A DNA stretch of 64,000 nucleotides. It comes from Sinomonas atrocyanea (GTDB lineage Bacteria; Actinomycetota; Actinomycetes; Actinomycetales; Micrococcaceae). The stretch is from contig NZ_JAUSRH010000001.1 in NCBI RefSeq assembly GCF_030811715.1, positions 124,001-188,000 on the forward strand. The letters are read 5' to 3'. Shown here in pieces: positions 52,811-62,306 of this stretch. Made by a program: the position numbers and the translations under genes. The notes under the pieces were generated by a model. The model did not search any database and was not told where the DNA came from. It saw only the letters and a list, made by a program, of their open reading frames with translations. The first letter of the stretch is position 1. Each line of letters starts with the position of its first letter.

Positions 52811-55258
52811 TCACAGGGGGTCGACGCGGCCCCGGGTGCCGTCGACCCTGACCCGCTGCCCGTCCTGCAGCACGGACGTGCCGTGCCCCGTCGCCATGAC
52901 CGCCGGCACCCCGTACTCCCGCGCGACGATCGCGGCGTGGGACCCGAGGCCGCCAGTGTCCACGACCACGGCCACCGCCCGGGCGAACAGCGGCGTCCAC
53001 GAGGGGTTCGTGCTGGGGCAGACCAGCACCTCGCCGGCCCGCAGCGAAGCGAAGGCCTCGGGCCCGGGCACCACCCGCACCGGGCCCTCCGCGACCCCGC
53101 CGCTCGCTGGCGTCCCCGTGAGCAGGGCACCGCCCGTGGCGGCGCCACCGGCCGGGGCGAAGAGGCCCGGGTCGAGCATCGGCACGCCCCCGTACTCCCG
53201 CCTCAGCCGCGCCCTGCGGGCGGCGAGGCCGCGCACCCGGGCGGCCTCGGCGTCGTCCATCACCACCGGATCCGTGAGGGCTTCCAGCTCCTCGAAGCGG
53301 AGGTGGAAGACGTCCTCAGGAGCGGCGAGGGCGCCCACCTCGGTGAGGCGGCGGCCCAGCTCGAGGAACGTGTGGCGCAGCGGGGGCAGCACCCGGCAGG
53401 CCTGGAAGTGGGTGTCCTCGCGGAACGCGATCCCACGGCGGCAGGCCCCGACCACCGCCCGCGCAGCCTCCGCAGCGCGCCGCGGCCGCAGGAGCGGGTG
53501 CGCGAGGAGCTCCGCGAGGGCCCCCGCGGCTCGGTCCGGCGGCGGGGCACCCGGCGGCGCCGCCGCAAGGGAGAGCAGGATCGCGGCGACGGGAGTGGGG
53601 TCGTCGCGCCAGGTGGGCGCCGTCGCCAGGAGCACGCTGACGGACTCGCGGTGCCCGTACTCGGCGAGGAAAGCGTCCAGCTCCGCCGCGAAGCCGGCGA
53701 ACTCCGGGCGGTCCCGGACGGCGCGGAGGAACCCGGCGGCGCCGAGCACGGCCGCCGCGTGGGCCAGTTCCGGATCGGCGCGGACGACGCCGGCGAGCGC
53801 CTCGAGCGCGTCGTTGCCGTCTCGCGTCCGGGTCCTCTCGCCCGCGACGAGCGGCGACGCGAGCTGGCCGAGCCCGAGGGCAGCGAGCAGGAGCCGCAGC
53901 GGGGCGAAGGGGACGAAGGCCGAGGGCAGATAGCGCACCCGGATCCGGGCGATCGGCTCGAGCGCGGCGTTGCAGCGGTCGACGCGCCGCACGAGGGCCG
54001 GCCAGGGCAGCGCCGCGGGGTCCTCGGCCTCGAGTCGGGCGATGGCGGAGTCGAACTCGGCCAGGAGCGGGTCCGAGGTCCACCGCCGGACGTCGTACCG
54101 GCGCATCCTGCGGGCCACGGAGAGCGGCGCGCCGACCATGAGCAGGCTCGGCCTGGGCCGTGGCGGGACGAGCTGGAGCGGAACGCCGTCGCGCTCCCGG
54201 ATCACCTGCCCGAGCGGCGGGAAGCGGACCCCGACGCTGCCGGCCATGAGGTGCAGCATCGGCAGCACGCCGCGTGCGAGCCATCCGGTGACGTCCAGAG
54301 GATGCGGCCGGACGGCGAACATCTCGAGGAAGAAGGGGCCCACCGTCCGCTGGACGCGGTCCAGTTCCGGCGGCTCGGGCGGGAGGGCCGTCATGGGGCG
54401 TGCCTGGACGAGGCTGATCCGCCCCTCTGCGAGCGCCCACTCGATGTCCTGCGGCGTCTCCTCCCCAGCGAGGCCGGTGAAGTGGCGCTCGGCCCTGACT
54501 GCGAGGGCGGCCAGCTGTGCGGCCGCGGCGTCGGAGAGGACGCGGGGCGCGCCCTCGTACCGTGGTGCGACGGAACGCACGGCGCCGTCGCGCCCGAGGA
54601 CCAGGTGCTCTGGGGTGGCCTCGCCCGAGACGACCGCGTCCCCGAGGCCTGGGGCCGCGTCCACCACGAGCTCATCGCGGCGCCCCGTGAGCGGATTGGC
54701 CGTGAACAGCACCCCGGCAGCCTGGGCCGGGACCATGCGCTGGACCACGACGGCGATCGCGACCTCGCGCTCGTCGATGTCCTGGCGCTTCCGGTAGTCC
54801 ACCGCGCGGTCGGTCCAGAGGGAGGCCCAGCAGCGGCGCACCGCGTCGAGTACGTCGTCGGCGCCGGCGATGTCCAAGAAGGTGTCCTGCTGCCCGGCGA
54901 ACGCGGCGCCGGGCAGGTCCTCCGCCGTCGCGCTGGACCGGACGGCCACGCGCGTCCCCTCGGGGCCGAGGTCCGTCAGTGCCGCCGCGATCTCGTGCCG
55001 GGCAGCGGAGTCGAGGGGCGTGCGGGTCAGGAGGTCGCGGGCGCGGGCGGGATCTGCCGCGGCCGCCGCTGGGTCGAGCCCGGCCGCGGCGGCGTGGGCG
55101 CGGTAGGCCTCCGTCGTCACGGCGAAGCCGGCCGGGACCGGGAGCCCGGCGGCCATCAGCTCTCCGAGGTTTGCGCCCTTCCCGCCGACCGCGGGCAGGT
55201 CCCCGGCGCCCACCGAGGCGAGGGGAAGGACCAGAGGTGAGACGGCGCCGTCGTCCAT
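52811..55258 (-). CDS. PEP synthase-like protein (PEP/pyruvate-binding and PEP-utilising domains)
   Basis: Protein of 815 residues. The N-terminal ATP-grasp PPDK domain has VGGKGANLGELMAAGLPVP near 16-34 and VRSSATAEDLPGAAFAGQQDT near 105. The C-terminal phosphohistidine swivel domain has GLGSHAAIVAREYGVPAVMATG near 770 with the catalytic His. The TIM-barrel PEP-binding domain of true PpsA/PPDK is not recognisable in the middle; instead there are about 450 residues of divergent helical sequence, as in rifampicin phosphotransferase (Rph)-like and related proteins. So PEP synthesis is one option, and phosphotransfer to another acceptor is another. ATG at 55258 or 55279 may be the start. Confidence 0.78.
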   Translation of the reverse strand: MDDGAVSPLVLPLASVGAGDLPAVGGKGANLGELMAAGLPVPAGFAVTTEAYRAHAAAAGLDPAAAAADPARARDLLTRTPLDSAARHEIAAALTDLGPEGTRVAVRSSATAEDLPGAAFAGQQDTFLDIAGADDVLDAVRRCWASLWTDRAVDYRKRQDIDEREVAIAVVVQRMVPAQAAGVLFTANPLTGRRDELVVDAAPGLGDAVVSGEATPEHLVLGRDGAVRSVAPRYEGAPRVLSDAAAAQLAALAVRAERHFTGLAGEETPQDIEWALAEGRISLVQARPMTALPPEPPELDRVQRTVGPFFLEMFAVRPHPLDVTGWLARGVLPMLHLMAGSVGVRFPPLGQVIRERDGVPLQLVPPRPRPSLLMVGAPLSVARRMRRYDVRRWTSDPLLAEFDSAIARLEAEDPAALPWPALVRRVDRCNAALEPIARIRVRYLPSAFVPFAPLRLLLAALGLGQLASPLVAGERTRTRDGNDALEALAGVVRADPELAHAAAVLGAAGFLRAVRDRPEFAGFAAELDAFLAEYGHRESVSVLLATAPTWRDDPTPVAAILLSLAAAPPGAPPPDRAAGALAELLAHPLLRPRRAAEAARAVVGACRRGIAFREDTHFQACRVLPPLRHTFLELGRRLTEVGALAAPEDVFHLRFEELEALTDPVVMDDAEAARVRGLAARRARLRREYGGVPMLDPGLFAPAGGAATGGALLTGTPASGGVAEGPVRVVPGPEAFASLRAGEVLVCPSTNPSWTPLFARAVAVVVDTGGLGSHAAIVAREYGVPAVMATGHGTSVLQDGQRVRVDGTRGRVDPL

Positions 55259-55328
55259 CACTTCAACGTACCGCCGCATCCCCCGGACCGGGAGGGCAGC
55301 AGCAGGAGGTGGGCCTCAGAAAAGGGGT

Positions 55329-55365
55329 GGGAGGGCTGCCCCGTGTGCAGCGGGGCAGCCCTCCC
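55329..55365. terminator. Terminator hairpin downstream of pckG
   Basis: Perfect 15-bp arms (55329-55343 and 55351-55365), 7-base loop, 42 bases after the pckG stop on the minus strand. Confidence 0.85.
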
Positions 55366-55406
55366 GAAAGACCGGCGCCGTCTAAACCGCCGGGGTCATG
55401 GCCGTC

Positions 55407-57230
55407 TCAGGCGAGACGGGTCTTGAGGGAGTCGAGCTCGGCCGTGATGCTCTTCGGCAGCGAGCCGCCGAACCGGTCGAACCAGTCCTCGAGGCCGGGG
55501 AGCTCGTTGAGCCACTCGTCGCGGTCGAAGCGGACGGCCTCCTCGACCTCGGCCTCGGTCATGTCGAGGCCGGAGAGGTCCAGGCTGGACGGCGTCGGCA
55601 CGAAGCCGATCGGCGTCTCTTCCGCGTCCGCCGCGCCCTCGATGCGCTCGATGGCCCACTTGAGGACGCGGCTGTTGTCGCCGAATCCGGGCCATGCGAA
55701 GCCGCCGTCCCTCGTGCGGCGGAACCAGTTCACGAGGAAGATCTTGGGCAGCTTCTCGGGGTTGGCCTTGGCGGAGACCCGCACCCAGTGGGCGAGGTAG
55801 TCGCCGGCGTCGTAGCCGATGAACGGCAGCATTGCCATGGGGTCGCGGCGCACGACGCCGACGGCGCCGGCGGCGGCTGCCGTGGTCTCCGAGGAGAGCG
55901 TGGCGCCGTAGAAGATGCCCTGGGCCCAGCTGCGGGACTGCGTCACGAGCGGCACGGTGGTCTTGCGGCGGCCGCCGAACAGGATCGCGTTGACCTCGAC
56001 GCCGTCCGGGGCGAAGTACTCCGGGGCGAGCATGTCGATCTGGTCGATCGGGGTGCAGAACCGGGAGTTCGGGTGCGCGGCCGGCCGGTCGGCGTCCGGG
56101 GTCCAGTCGTTGCCCTGCCAGTCCGTGAGGTGGCGGGGGACCTCCTCGGTCATGCCCTCCCACCACACGCCGCCGTCGTCGGTGAGGGCCACGTTGGTGA
56201 AGATGCTGTTGCCCTTGGCGATGGCGCGCATCGCGTTCGGGTTGGTGCCCCAGCCGGTGCCGGGGGCCACGCCGAACAGGCCGGCCTCGGGGTTGACCGC
56301 GCGGAGCTCGCCGTTCTTGCCGAAGCGCATCCAGGTGATGTCGTCGCCGAGGGTCTCGACCTTCCAGCCCTCGATGGTGGGGTCGAGGAGCGCGAGGTTG
56401 GTCTTGCCGCACGCGGACGGGAACGCCGCGGCGACGTTGTAGACCTTGTTCTCGGGGCTCGTGAGCTTGAGGATGAGCATGTGCTCGGCGAGCCAGCCTT
56501 CGTCGCGCGCCATGACGGAGGCGATGCGCAGGGCGTAGCACTTCTTGCCGAGCAGGGCGTTGCCGCCGTAGCCCGAGCCGTAGGACCAGATGGAGCGCTC
56601 CTCGGGGAAGTGCACGATCCACTTCTCCGGGTTGCACGGCCACGGCACGTCCTCCTGGCCCTCCTCGAGCGGGGCGCCGACGGAGTGCAGGGCCGGCACG
56701 AAGAACGCGCGGGTCTCCTCGATCTTCTGCAGCACGTCGGTGCCGATGCGGGCCATGATGCGCATCGAGGCCACGACGTAGGCGGAGTCGGTGATCTCGA
56801 CGCCGAACTTGGGGTCCTCGGCGTCGAGGTGGCCCATGACGAACGGGATGACGTACATGGTGCGGCCGCGCATGGAGCCGTCGAAGAGGCCCGTGAGCTT
56901 CTCCTTCATGGCGTCCGGGTCCATCCAGTTGTTGGTGAAGCCGGCGTCGCGCTCGTTGCGCGAGCAGATGAAGGTCTGCTCCTCGACGCGGGCCACGTCC
57001 GCGGGGTCGGAGAAGGCCGCGAAGGAGTTGGGGAACAGCTCGGGGTTCAGCCGGGTGAGGGTTCCAGCGGCGACGAGCTCGTCGGTCAGCTGCCGGTACT
57101 CCGCCTCGGAGCCGTCAACCCAGTGGATGCGGTCGGGCCTCGTCAGTTCGGCGATGTCCTCGACCCAGGAGAGCAGGGGCTCGTACGTGGTGGGGGCTTC
57201 CGCGAGCAGCGGCAGACGAGTTTCGCCCAT
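55407..57230 (-). CDS. pckG: Phosphoenolpyruvate carboxykinase (GTP)
   Basis: GTP-dependent PEPCK of 607 residues, converting oxaloacetate and GTP to PEP, GDP and CO2 in gluconeogenesis. The P-loop [11 protein letters not shown] is near 272-282. Other conserved blocks are [18 protein letters not shown], the Mn-site region [10 protein letters not shown], and [19 protein letters not shown]. Full family length. ATG at 57230 has AAGGAG 6 bases upstream, so the longer 12-codon extension is rejected. A palindrome overlaps its predicted promoter, consistent with repressor control. Confidence 0.96.
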   Translation of the reverse strand: MGETRLPLLAEAPTTYEPLLSWVEDIAELTRPDRIHWVDGSEAEYRQLTDELVAAGTLTRLNPELFPNSFAAFSDPADVARVEEQTFICSRNERDAGFTNNWMDPDAMKEKLTGLFDGSMRGRTMYVIPFVMGHLDAEDPKFGVEITDSAYVVASMRIMARIGTDVLQKIEETRAFFVPALHSVGAPLEEGQEDVPWPCNPEKWIVHFPEERSIWSYGSGYGGNALLGKKCYALRIASVMARDEGWLAEHMLILKLTSPENKVYNVAAAFPSACGKTNLALLDPTIEGWKVETLGDDITWMRFGKNGELRAVNPEAGLFGVAPGTGWGTNPNAMRAIAKGNSIFTNVALTDDGGVWWEGMTEEVPRHLTDWQGNDWTPDADRPAAHPNSRFCTPIDQIDMLAPEYFAPDGVEVNAILFGGRRKTTVPLVTQSRSWAQGIFYGATLSSETTAAAAGAVGVVRRDPMAMLPFIGYDAGDYLAHWVRVSAKANPEKLPKIFLVNWFRRTRDGGFAWPGFGDNSRVLKWAIERIEGAADAEETPIGFVPTPSSLDLSGLDMTEAEVEEAVRFDRDEWLNELPGLEDWFDRFGGSLPKSITAELDSLKTRLA

Positions 57231-57265
57231 GTCGGTCTCCTTCGGTGGGGTCGGCGTGTCCTTCA

Positions 57266-57292
57266 ATGCTAGGGAAGGTGGTCTGTACCACC
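57266..57292 (-). promoter_or_regulatory. Candidate pckG promoter with palindromic operator
   Basis: Minus-strand TAGCAT (57271-57266) lies 35 bases before the start. Just upstream, 57277-57292 is the palindrome GGTGGT-CTGT-ACCACC, similar to TGGTN(3-4)ACCA sites bound by FadR-type GntR repressors. Confidence 0.45.
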
Positions 57293-57391
57293 CGGGGCGA
57301 AAGTCCCTGATTTGAGAGCATGGCTTCCGAAAATCGCGTGTTTCCGGGGATAAACAGCGAGATCAATCCCGGTTAAGTGATGAAGGTCACG

Positions 57392-57403
57392 TAGACCGGT
57401 CTA
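57392..57403. promoter_or_regulatory. Perfect 12-bp palindrome TAGACCGGTCTA
   Basis: In the pckG to tRNA-Arg gap, about 160 bases upstream of pckG. It resembles an operator half-site pair for a TetR- or GntR-class repressor; no assignment is possible from the window. The rest of 57231-57524 shows only this, the pckG promoter region and the tRNA promoter. Confidence 0.4.
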
Positions 57404-57450
57404 GCAAATATGGCTTCACGTGGCGGTGGCGACTGCCACACCCGGGCAAT

Positions 57451-57479
57451 TTGGAGTTGGCGGGGTGTTCGCGTAAAGT
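57451..57479 (+). promoter_or_regulatory. Promoter of tRNA-Arg(ACG)
   Basis: TTGGAG at 57451-57456, a 17-base spacer, TAAAGT at 57474-57479; the tRNA begins 45 bases further on. Confidence 0.5.
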
Positions 57480-57524
57480 TATTCGAGGCCGAACGGGGTG
57501 GGAGCACACCGAACGGCAACGCAA

Positions 57525-57598
<74 letters not shown>

Positions 57599-57603
57599 CA
57601 CAC

Positions 57604-57634
57604 GAAGGACCCGGTCATCGCGACCGGGTCCTTC
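57604..57634. terminator. Terminator after tRNA-Arg
   Basis: Perfect 13-bp arms (57604-57616 and 57622-57634), loop of 5. Confidence 0.85.
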
Positions 57635-57642
57635 TTCCGTTT

Positions 57643-57657
57643 CAGGTACGCATCTCG
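57643..57657. repeat. Distant copy of the ggtacgcatctcg repeat
   Basis: caggtacgcatctcg, one mismatch from the copies at 31719 and 31751. All copies sit in a 3' intergenic gap. Confidence 0.6.
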
Positions 57658-57695
57658 CCGGCGCAGCTCCGCCCTCGTTCACTGTCCCAGTGCGT

Positions 57696-58652
57696 TCACT
57701 CCCCCAGTGCGCGGCGCAACGCGCCGTGGAGCCCGTCGGCGGCCCGGCGGGTGATCGCGGCCTCGCGCACCGCGGTGAACCCGTGGAAGGCGCCCGGCCA
57801 GCAGTGCAGTTCGACCGAGACCCCTGCCGCCAGGAGGCCGACCGCGTAGGCGAGCCCCTCGTCCCGCAGCGGATCCAGTTCGTTGACCGTGAGGTACGCG
57901 GGCGGAAGGCCAGCGAAGTCGCGGGCCCGGGCGGGGGCGGCGTACTGGTCCGCAGGGCGTCCCGCGAGATAGTGCTGCCAGCTCCGCCGGGCGTTGTCGT
58001 AGAACCACACGGGCGTGTCCGTGCCCTCGAGCATCGAGCGCGTCTGGAGCCGGTCATCGACGTCCGGCTCGAGAAGGGCCTGGAAGGCCAGCGGGGGCCC
58101 GCCGTGGTCCCGCGCGTGCAGGGCGAGCGCTGCGGCGAGGCCGCCGCCCGCCGAGTCTCCGACCACAGCGAGCCTGCCCGGGTCGGCCCCGAGCCTGCCG
58201 GCCCCCTCGTGCAGCCAGCGCAGCGCGAGGACCACGTCGTCGAGTCCGGCCGGGTACGGGTGCTCGGGCGCCAGCCGGTAGTCCACGCTCGCCACCACGG
58301 CGCCCACGGCGGCCGCCATCTCGGACGCGACGCCGTCGTCATAGCGCGCCGCACCGGTGCAGAATCCCCCGCCGTGGAGGTAGAGCACCCCTGGGAGCGC
58401 GGCGCGGCCGCGCGCGGCGCGCCCGGCCTTACCAAGCCGGGGCGCACCCGGGCCCTGCGTGGGCGTGAAGACGCGGATCTCGAGGCCCGTGCCGTCGGCG
58501 CGCACGGCACGGTGGACAGTCAAGGCCACCCCGTCGGCGAGCACGGGCGGCCGCGCGGCATACTCGCGCTCGGCGGTGCTGCGCGCCCGGGGGAGGTCGG
58601 AGAACCCGTAGACGGGAAGGCCGGGGAGCGCCGCGGCGAGCTCGCGGTCCAT
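57696..58652 (-). CDS. Alpha/beta hydrolase, hormone-sensitive lipase family
   Basis: Carboxylesterase of 318 residues. The oxyanion-hole motif HGGG lies at 93-96 (YLHGGGFCTG), the nucleophile Ser in GDSAGGG near 167, Asp in NELDPLRDEG near 262 and His in GAFHGFT near 292. Hydrolyses short acyl esters; substrate unknown. It starts 16 bases after the FadR-type regulator and is likely in its operon. ATG at 58652 was chosen because upstream codons would overlap the regulator and encode unlikely sequence. Confidence 0.9.
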   Translation of the reverse strand: MDRELAAALPGLPVYGFSDLPRARSTAEREYAARPPVLADGVALTVHRAVRADGTGLEIRVFTPTQGPGAPRLGKAGRAARGRAALPGVLYLHGGGFCTGAARYDDGVASEMAAAVGAVVASVDYRLAPEHPYPAGLDDVVLALRWLHEGAGRLGADPGRLAVVGDSAGGGLAAALALHARDHGGPPLAFQALLEPDVDDRLQTRSMLEGTDTPVWFYDNARRSWQHYLAGRPADQYAAPARARDFAGLPPAYLTVNELDPLRDEGLAYAVGLLAAGVSVELHCWPGAFHGFTAVREAAITRRAADGLHGALRRALGE

Positions 58653-58668
58653 GCCGATGCGGCGCCCG

Positions 58669-59397
58669 CTATGCGTGGCGATACTCGGCGAGCCGGCCGC
58701 GGATCCCGTCGAAGTGCCGGTTGAGCAGCTCCGACGCCGCGGCCTTGTCGCCGTCACGCACGGCCTCGAAGATCGATCGGTGCATCGCGGCCGTCTCGAT
58801 CAGGTTGGCCTTCTCGGGGCCCACCTCGAGGTGGATCTTGCGGTAGACCTTCCAGAAGACGCCCATGAGGTTCAGGAGCAGCTCGTTGTCGAGCGGCTCG
58901 AACAGGCACCGGTGGAACCGTGCGTCGGCGTCCATGAAGCTCTCGCCGCGTGCGGCGGCGGCCTCCATGTCGGACACCGCGGCCTCGATGCGCGCGAGCT
59001 GGGCCTCGGTCATGGCGTCCATCGAGCTGCCGACGAGCCCGGACTCGAGCGCCTGGCGCACGTCGACGAGTTCGAGGGCCTCGTGCCCCTCGTGGCGCAG
59101 CGAGAGCCGCCCGTGGAAGGAGAGGCTGTCGGCGAGCGCATTGAAGCTGCTCGGCGCGACGAACATGCCGAACCCGTGGCGGATCTCTATCACGCCCAGC
59201 GCCTGCAGCACCTTGAGCGACTCCCGCAGGGTGTTGCGGCCCACGCCGAGCGAGGCGGCGAGCTCGCTCTCGGTGGGGAGCGGGTCACCGGCCTCGAGGC
59301 CGCGCTCGAGGATGAGGTCCATGATGTCCGCCTGGAGCGCCCGCAGGCGCGTCTGGGCACTGAATCTGGCCGCCGGTGCGGCGCTGCTCGTGGCCAT
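58669..59397 (-). CDS. FadR/GntR family regulator (FCD domain)
   Basis: Regulator of 242 residues: winged helix-turn-helix at about 20-82 (LPTESELAASLGVGRNTLRESLKVLQALGVIEIRHGFGMFV) and an all-helical FCD ligand domain (about 98-228) whose metal-binding pattern is visible (DADARFH, AMHRSIFEAV, LLNRHFDGI). It is divergent from a peptide-type ABC transporter, with 11-bp inverted repeats in the shared promoter region. Probably controls that transporter and the downstream esterase in response to a carboxylate or similar ligand. Confidence 0.92.
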   Translation of the reverse strand: MATSSAAPAARFSAQTRLRALQADIMDLILERGLEAGDPLPTESELAASLGVGRNTLRESLKVLQALGVIEIRHGFGMFVAPSSFNALADSLSFHGRLSLRHEGHEALELVDVRQALESGLVGSSMDAMTEAQLARIEAAVSDMEAAAARGESFMDADARFHRCLFEPLDNELLLNLMGVFWKVYRKIHLEVGPEKANLIETAAMHRSIFEAVRDGDKAAASELLNRHFDGIRGRLAEYRHA

Positions 59398-59457
59398 GGG
59401 CTTCTCCCCGTAGTGTCAGGTCTGCAGCGGACCGTGTGTCCGTGCTTACGCCTGATG

Positions 59458-59584
59458 ATATCGGATGTCCCACGTCTTGTCGCACACCGCTCCGGGCAGC
59501 GCCGCACGCGGCCGGGGCTTTCTTGACGCCCCCTGTGACCGCCCTTACAGTGGACCCTGACTTCGGACATCCCACATCCGATAT
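59458..59584. promoter_or_regulatory. Paired operator-like sites between the FadR-type regulator and the ABC operon
   Basis: ATATCGGATGT at 59458-59468 and its exact reverse complement ACATCCGATAT at 59574-59584. The second lies within a palindrome TCGGA-N9-TCCGA (59563-59581). They flank the divergent promoters and are good candidates for binding by the FCD regulator, possibly with looping. Confidence 0.6.
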
Positions 59585-59632
59585 TCTCGTGGTCCGGAGT
59601 CCACAGGCATCCGAAACGAACGGTGAGGCACA

Positions 59633-61261
59633 ATGAAGAACCCCATCACGAACCTGCCGCTGGTCAGCGACTCCAGCCGCCGCTCCTTCCTCAAGCTCAG
59701 CGGCGTGCTGGGCACGGCGGCTGCGATCTCGGCGTCGATCGCCGCGTGCTCGCCCGCGAGCCAGACCTCGAGCGGGACCTCGTCCTCGGGCGCCTCGGCG
59801 GACCCCACCAAGGAACTCGTCGCCGGCATCTCGTTCGCGCTCTCCACCGGCTTCGACCCCGGCACTGCCTCCGGCGCGACCCCGGTGGCCGCGAACAACC
59901 ACATCTTCGAAGGCCTCGTGGACCTCCACCCGGCCACCCGGAAGCCGTACCTCGCGCTCGCGGCCTCGGAGCCGAAGAAGGTCAGCGACACCTCGTGGGA
60001 GGTCGAGCTCAAGCAGGGCGCCACCTTCCATGACGGCTCGCCCGTCACCGTGGACGACGCCGTGTGGTCCTTCAAGCGCATCCTCGACCCCGCGCTCAAG
60101 TCGCTCTTCGCGGGCTTCCTGCCGTTCGTCAAGGACGTGGCGAAGAAGGACGACAAGACGGTCGCCTTCACGCTCAAGACGCCCTTTGCCGAGTTCGCCC
60201 AGCGCATCGCCGTGGTCAAGATCGTGCCCAAGGCCCTCACGGACAGCCCGGCCAAGGCCAAGGCCTTCGATGCCAAGCCTGTGGGCTCCGGCCCCTACAA
60301 GTTCGTCTCCGCCACCGCGAGCGACAAGATCGTGTTCGCGAAGTTCGACGGCTACAAGGGCCAGTACCCTGCCCGCGCCAACTCCATGACCTGGCTCCTC
60401 ATCTCCGACGGCACGGCGCGGGTGAACTCGATCCCCTCGCGCACCCAGGCCGTCGAGGACGTGCCCTACCTCGACGTCGACTCGCTCAAGAGCCGCGCGA
60501 CCGTGCAGGCCGTGCAGTCCTTCGGCCAGCTGTTCCTCATGTTCAACTGCGCCAAGGCGCCGTTCTCGGACAAGCGCGTCCGCCAGGCGCTGCACTATGC
60601 GCTGGACACGGAGAGCATCATCAAGAAGGCCCTCCTCGGCAACGCCAAGGCCGCGACCTCCTACTTCCAGGAGGGGCACCCGGACTACACGAAGGCCTCG
60701 ACCCAGTACACCTACGACCCCGGCAAGGCCAAGCAGCTCCTGCAGGAGGCCGGCGTCTCGAACCTCTCCCTGCGCGTGACCTCGACCCAGAACTCGTGGA
60801 TCGACCCGATCATGCCGCTCGTGAAGGAGAACTGGGACGCGGTCGGCGTCACGACGACCCTCGACATCGTCCCCTCCTCGACGGTGTACAGCAACCAGCG
60901 CGCCGACGGCGGCGACTACGACGTGGTGTGCGCCTCCGGCGACCCGAGCGTGTTCGGCAACGACGGGGACCTGCTCCTGAGCTGGTTCTACCGGCCCGGC
61001 ACGTGGATGAAGACCCGCGCGCGCTGGGACGGCGCGCCCGAGTTCGGCCAGGTCCAGACCCTCCTGGACCAGGCAGCGCGGTCCGACGCCGCCAAGGCCA
61101 AGGACCTCCACGCCCAGGTGGTCGACATCATCGCGGAGCAGGCCCCCCTCTACTCGGTCTTCCACCGCCAGCTCCCCACCGCATGGGACGAGAAGCAGCT
61201 GCTCGACTTCCAGCCGCTCCCCACCACCGGCGTCTCCTTCATCGGAGTCGGCCACAAGTAG
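59633..61261 (+). CDS. ABC transporter substrate-binding lipoprotein (family 5, peptide/nickel type)
   Basis: Binding protein of 542 residues. It carries a twin-arginine motif SRRSFLK (15-21) and a lipobox SIAAC with Cys39, so it is exported folded by Tat and lipid-anchored. Family 5 features include a VSDTSWEVELKQGATFHDGSPVTVDDAVWSFKRI-type block near 119-150. Ligand may be a di/oligopeptide, opine or other solute; the regulator and esterase next door hint at a modified or esterified ligand. Followed by a stem-loop and the permease genes. Confidence 0.92.
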   Translation: MKNPITNLPLVSDSSRRSFLKLSGVLGTAAAISASIAACSPASQTSSGTSSSGASADPTKELVAGISFALSTGFDPGTASGATPVAANNHIFEGLVDLHPATRKPYLALAASEPKKVSDTSWEVELKQGATFHDGSPVTVDDAVWSFKRILDPALKSLFAGFLPFVKDVAKKDDKTVAFTLKTPFAEFAQRIAVVKIVPKALTDSPAKAKAFDAKPVGSGPYKFVSATASDKIVFAKFDGYKGQYPARANSMTWLLISDGTARVNSIPSRTQAVEDVPYLDVDSLKSRATVQAVQSFGQLFLMFNCAKAPFSDKRVRQALHYALDTESIIKKALLGNAKAATSYFQEGHPDYTKASTQYTYDPGKAKQLLQEAGVSNLSLRVTSTQNSWIDPIMPLVKENWDAVGVTTTLDIVPSSTVYSNQRADGGDYDVVCASGDPSVFGNDGDLLLSWFYRPGTWMKTRARWDGAPEFGQVQTLLDQAARSDAAKAKDLHAQVVDIIAEQAPLYSVFHRQLPTAWDEKQLLDFQPLPTTGVSFIGVGHK

Positions 61262-61276
61262 CCGAGCGCACGCCGG

Positions 61277-61312
61277 GCGGACGACGGCGGGTTCCCCACC
61301 GCCGTCGTCCGC
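61277..61312. terminator. Intra-operon hairpin after the binding-protein gene
   Basis: Perfect 14-bp arms (61277-61290 and 61299-61312), loop of 8. It probably reduces transcription into the permease genes so that binding protein exceeds membrane subunits. Its core is shared with the hairpin at 41584. Confidence 0.65.
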
Positions 61313-61343
61313 TCCCCCTTCTAGATCTGGAGCCTGAGAAACC

Positions 61344-62303
61344 GTGAGTACGCTGACGCGACTGCTGGGGCGGCGCCTCGCCGCCCTGCCGTTCATGCTG
61401 CTGGGGGTCACCATCCTGGTGTTCCTCGTGCTGCAGGTCGCCCCGGGCGACCGTGCCACCTTTGTCCTCGGACCCGACGCGAGCGAGGCCGCGAAGGCGG
61501 CCTGGCGGCACGACCACGGGCTTGACCAGCCCCTCGTCGTGCAGTTCTTCGCGTATCTGGCCAAGCTTGTGACCTTCGACTTCGGCGTCACGAACCCGCC
61601 CGAGGAGCCCGTCGGGGCGAAGATCGCCGCGGCGTTCCCCATCACCCTCGAGCTGACCTTCCTCGGCGTGCTCATCGCCGTGGCGCTGGCCCTCGTCCTC
61701 GGCATCCTCGGCGCCCTCTACCGCGACCGCTGGCCGGACCAGCTCATCCGCATCTTCTCCATCGCGGCCATCGCGACCCCGTCCTTCTGGCTCGGCATCC
61801 TGCTCATCCAGTGGTTCGCGCTCCCGGCGGGCTCGCTGTTCCCGGTCGGCGGCCTCGCGTGGGCGGACCAGTACGGGTTCGTCGGCTGGCTCTACTCGAT
61901 GGCGCTGCCCTCCCTCGCGCTCGGCCTGCCCGTGGCCGCGTCGCTCATCCGCGTGGTGCGCACCTCGATGGTCGAGGAGCTGGACAAGGACTACGTCCGC
62001 ACCGCGATCGGCAACGGCGTGCCGTACCGGACGGTCGTGGCCAGGAACGTGCTGCGCAACGCCCTCGTGACCCCGGTGACGGTCCTCGGCCTGCGCATCG
62101 GCTACCTGCTCGGCGGCGCGATCGTGATCGAGGCGATCTTCGACCTGCACGGCATGGGCCAGCTCATCATCAGCGGCCTCGCCGGCAAGGACGTCAACCT
62201 CGTGGCCGGCGGCGTGATCACGATCGCCGCGACCTTCGTCCTCGTCAACATCGTGGTCGACCTGCTGTACCTGCTCATCAACCCGCGGATCCGGACGGTC
62301 TGA
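61344..62303 (+). CDS. ABC transporter permease (DppB/OppB type)
   Basis: Six-helix permease of 319 residues, GTG start with GGAG about 10 bases upstream. It has the OppB-like N-terminal helix (LGVTILVFLVLQVAPGD), a periplasmic loop at about 35-95, and the EAA cytoplasmic loop (AIGNGVPYRTVVARNVLRNALVTPV near 222-245) that contacts the ATPase. It forms the first half of the transmembrane pore with the next gene product. Confidence 0.92.
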   Translation: MSTLTRLLGRRLAALPFMLLGVTILVFLVLQVAPGDRATFVLGPDASEAAKAAWRHDHGLDQPLVVQFFAYLAKLVTFDFGVTNPPEEPVGAKIAAAFPITLELTFLGVLIAVALALVLGILGALYRDRWPDQLIRIFSIAAIATPSFWLGILLIQWFALPAGSLFPVGGLAWADQYGFVGWLYSMALPSLALGLPVAASLIRVVRTSMVEELDKDYVRTAIGNGVPYRTVVARNVLRNALVTPVTVLGLRIGYLLGGAIVIEAIFDLHGMGQLIISGLAGKDVNLVAGGVITIAATFVLVNIVVDLLYLLINPRIRTV

Positions 62304-62306
62304 GAC

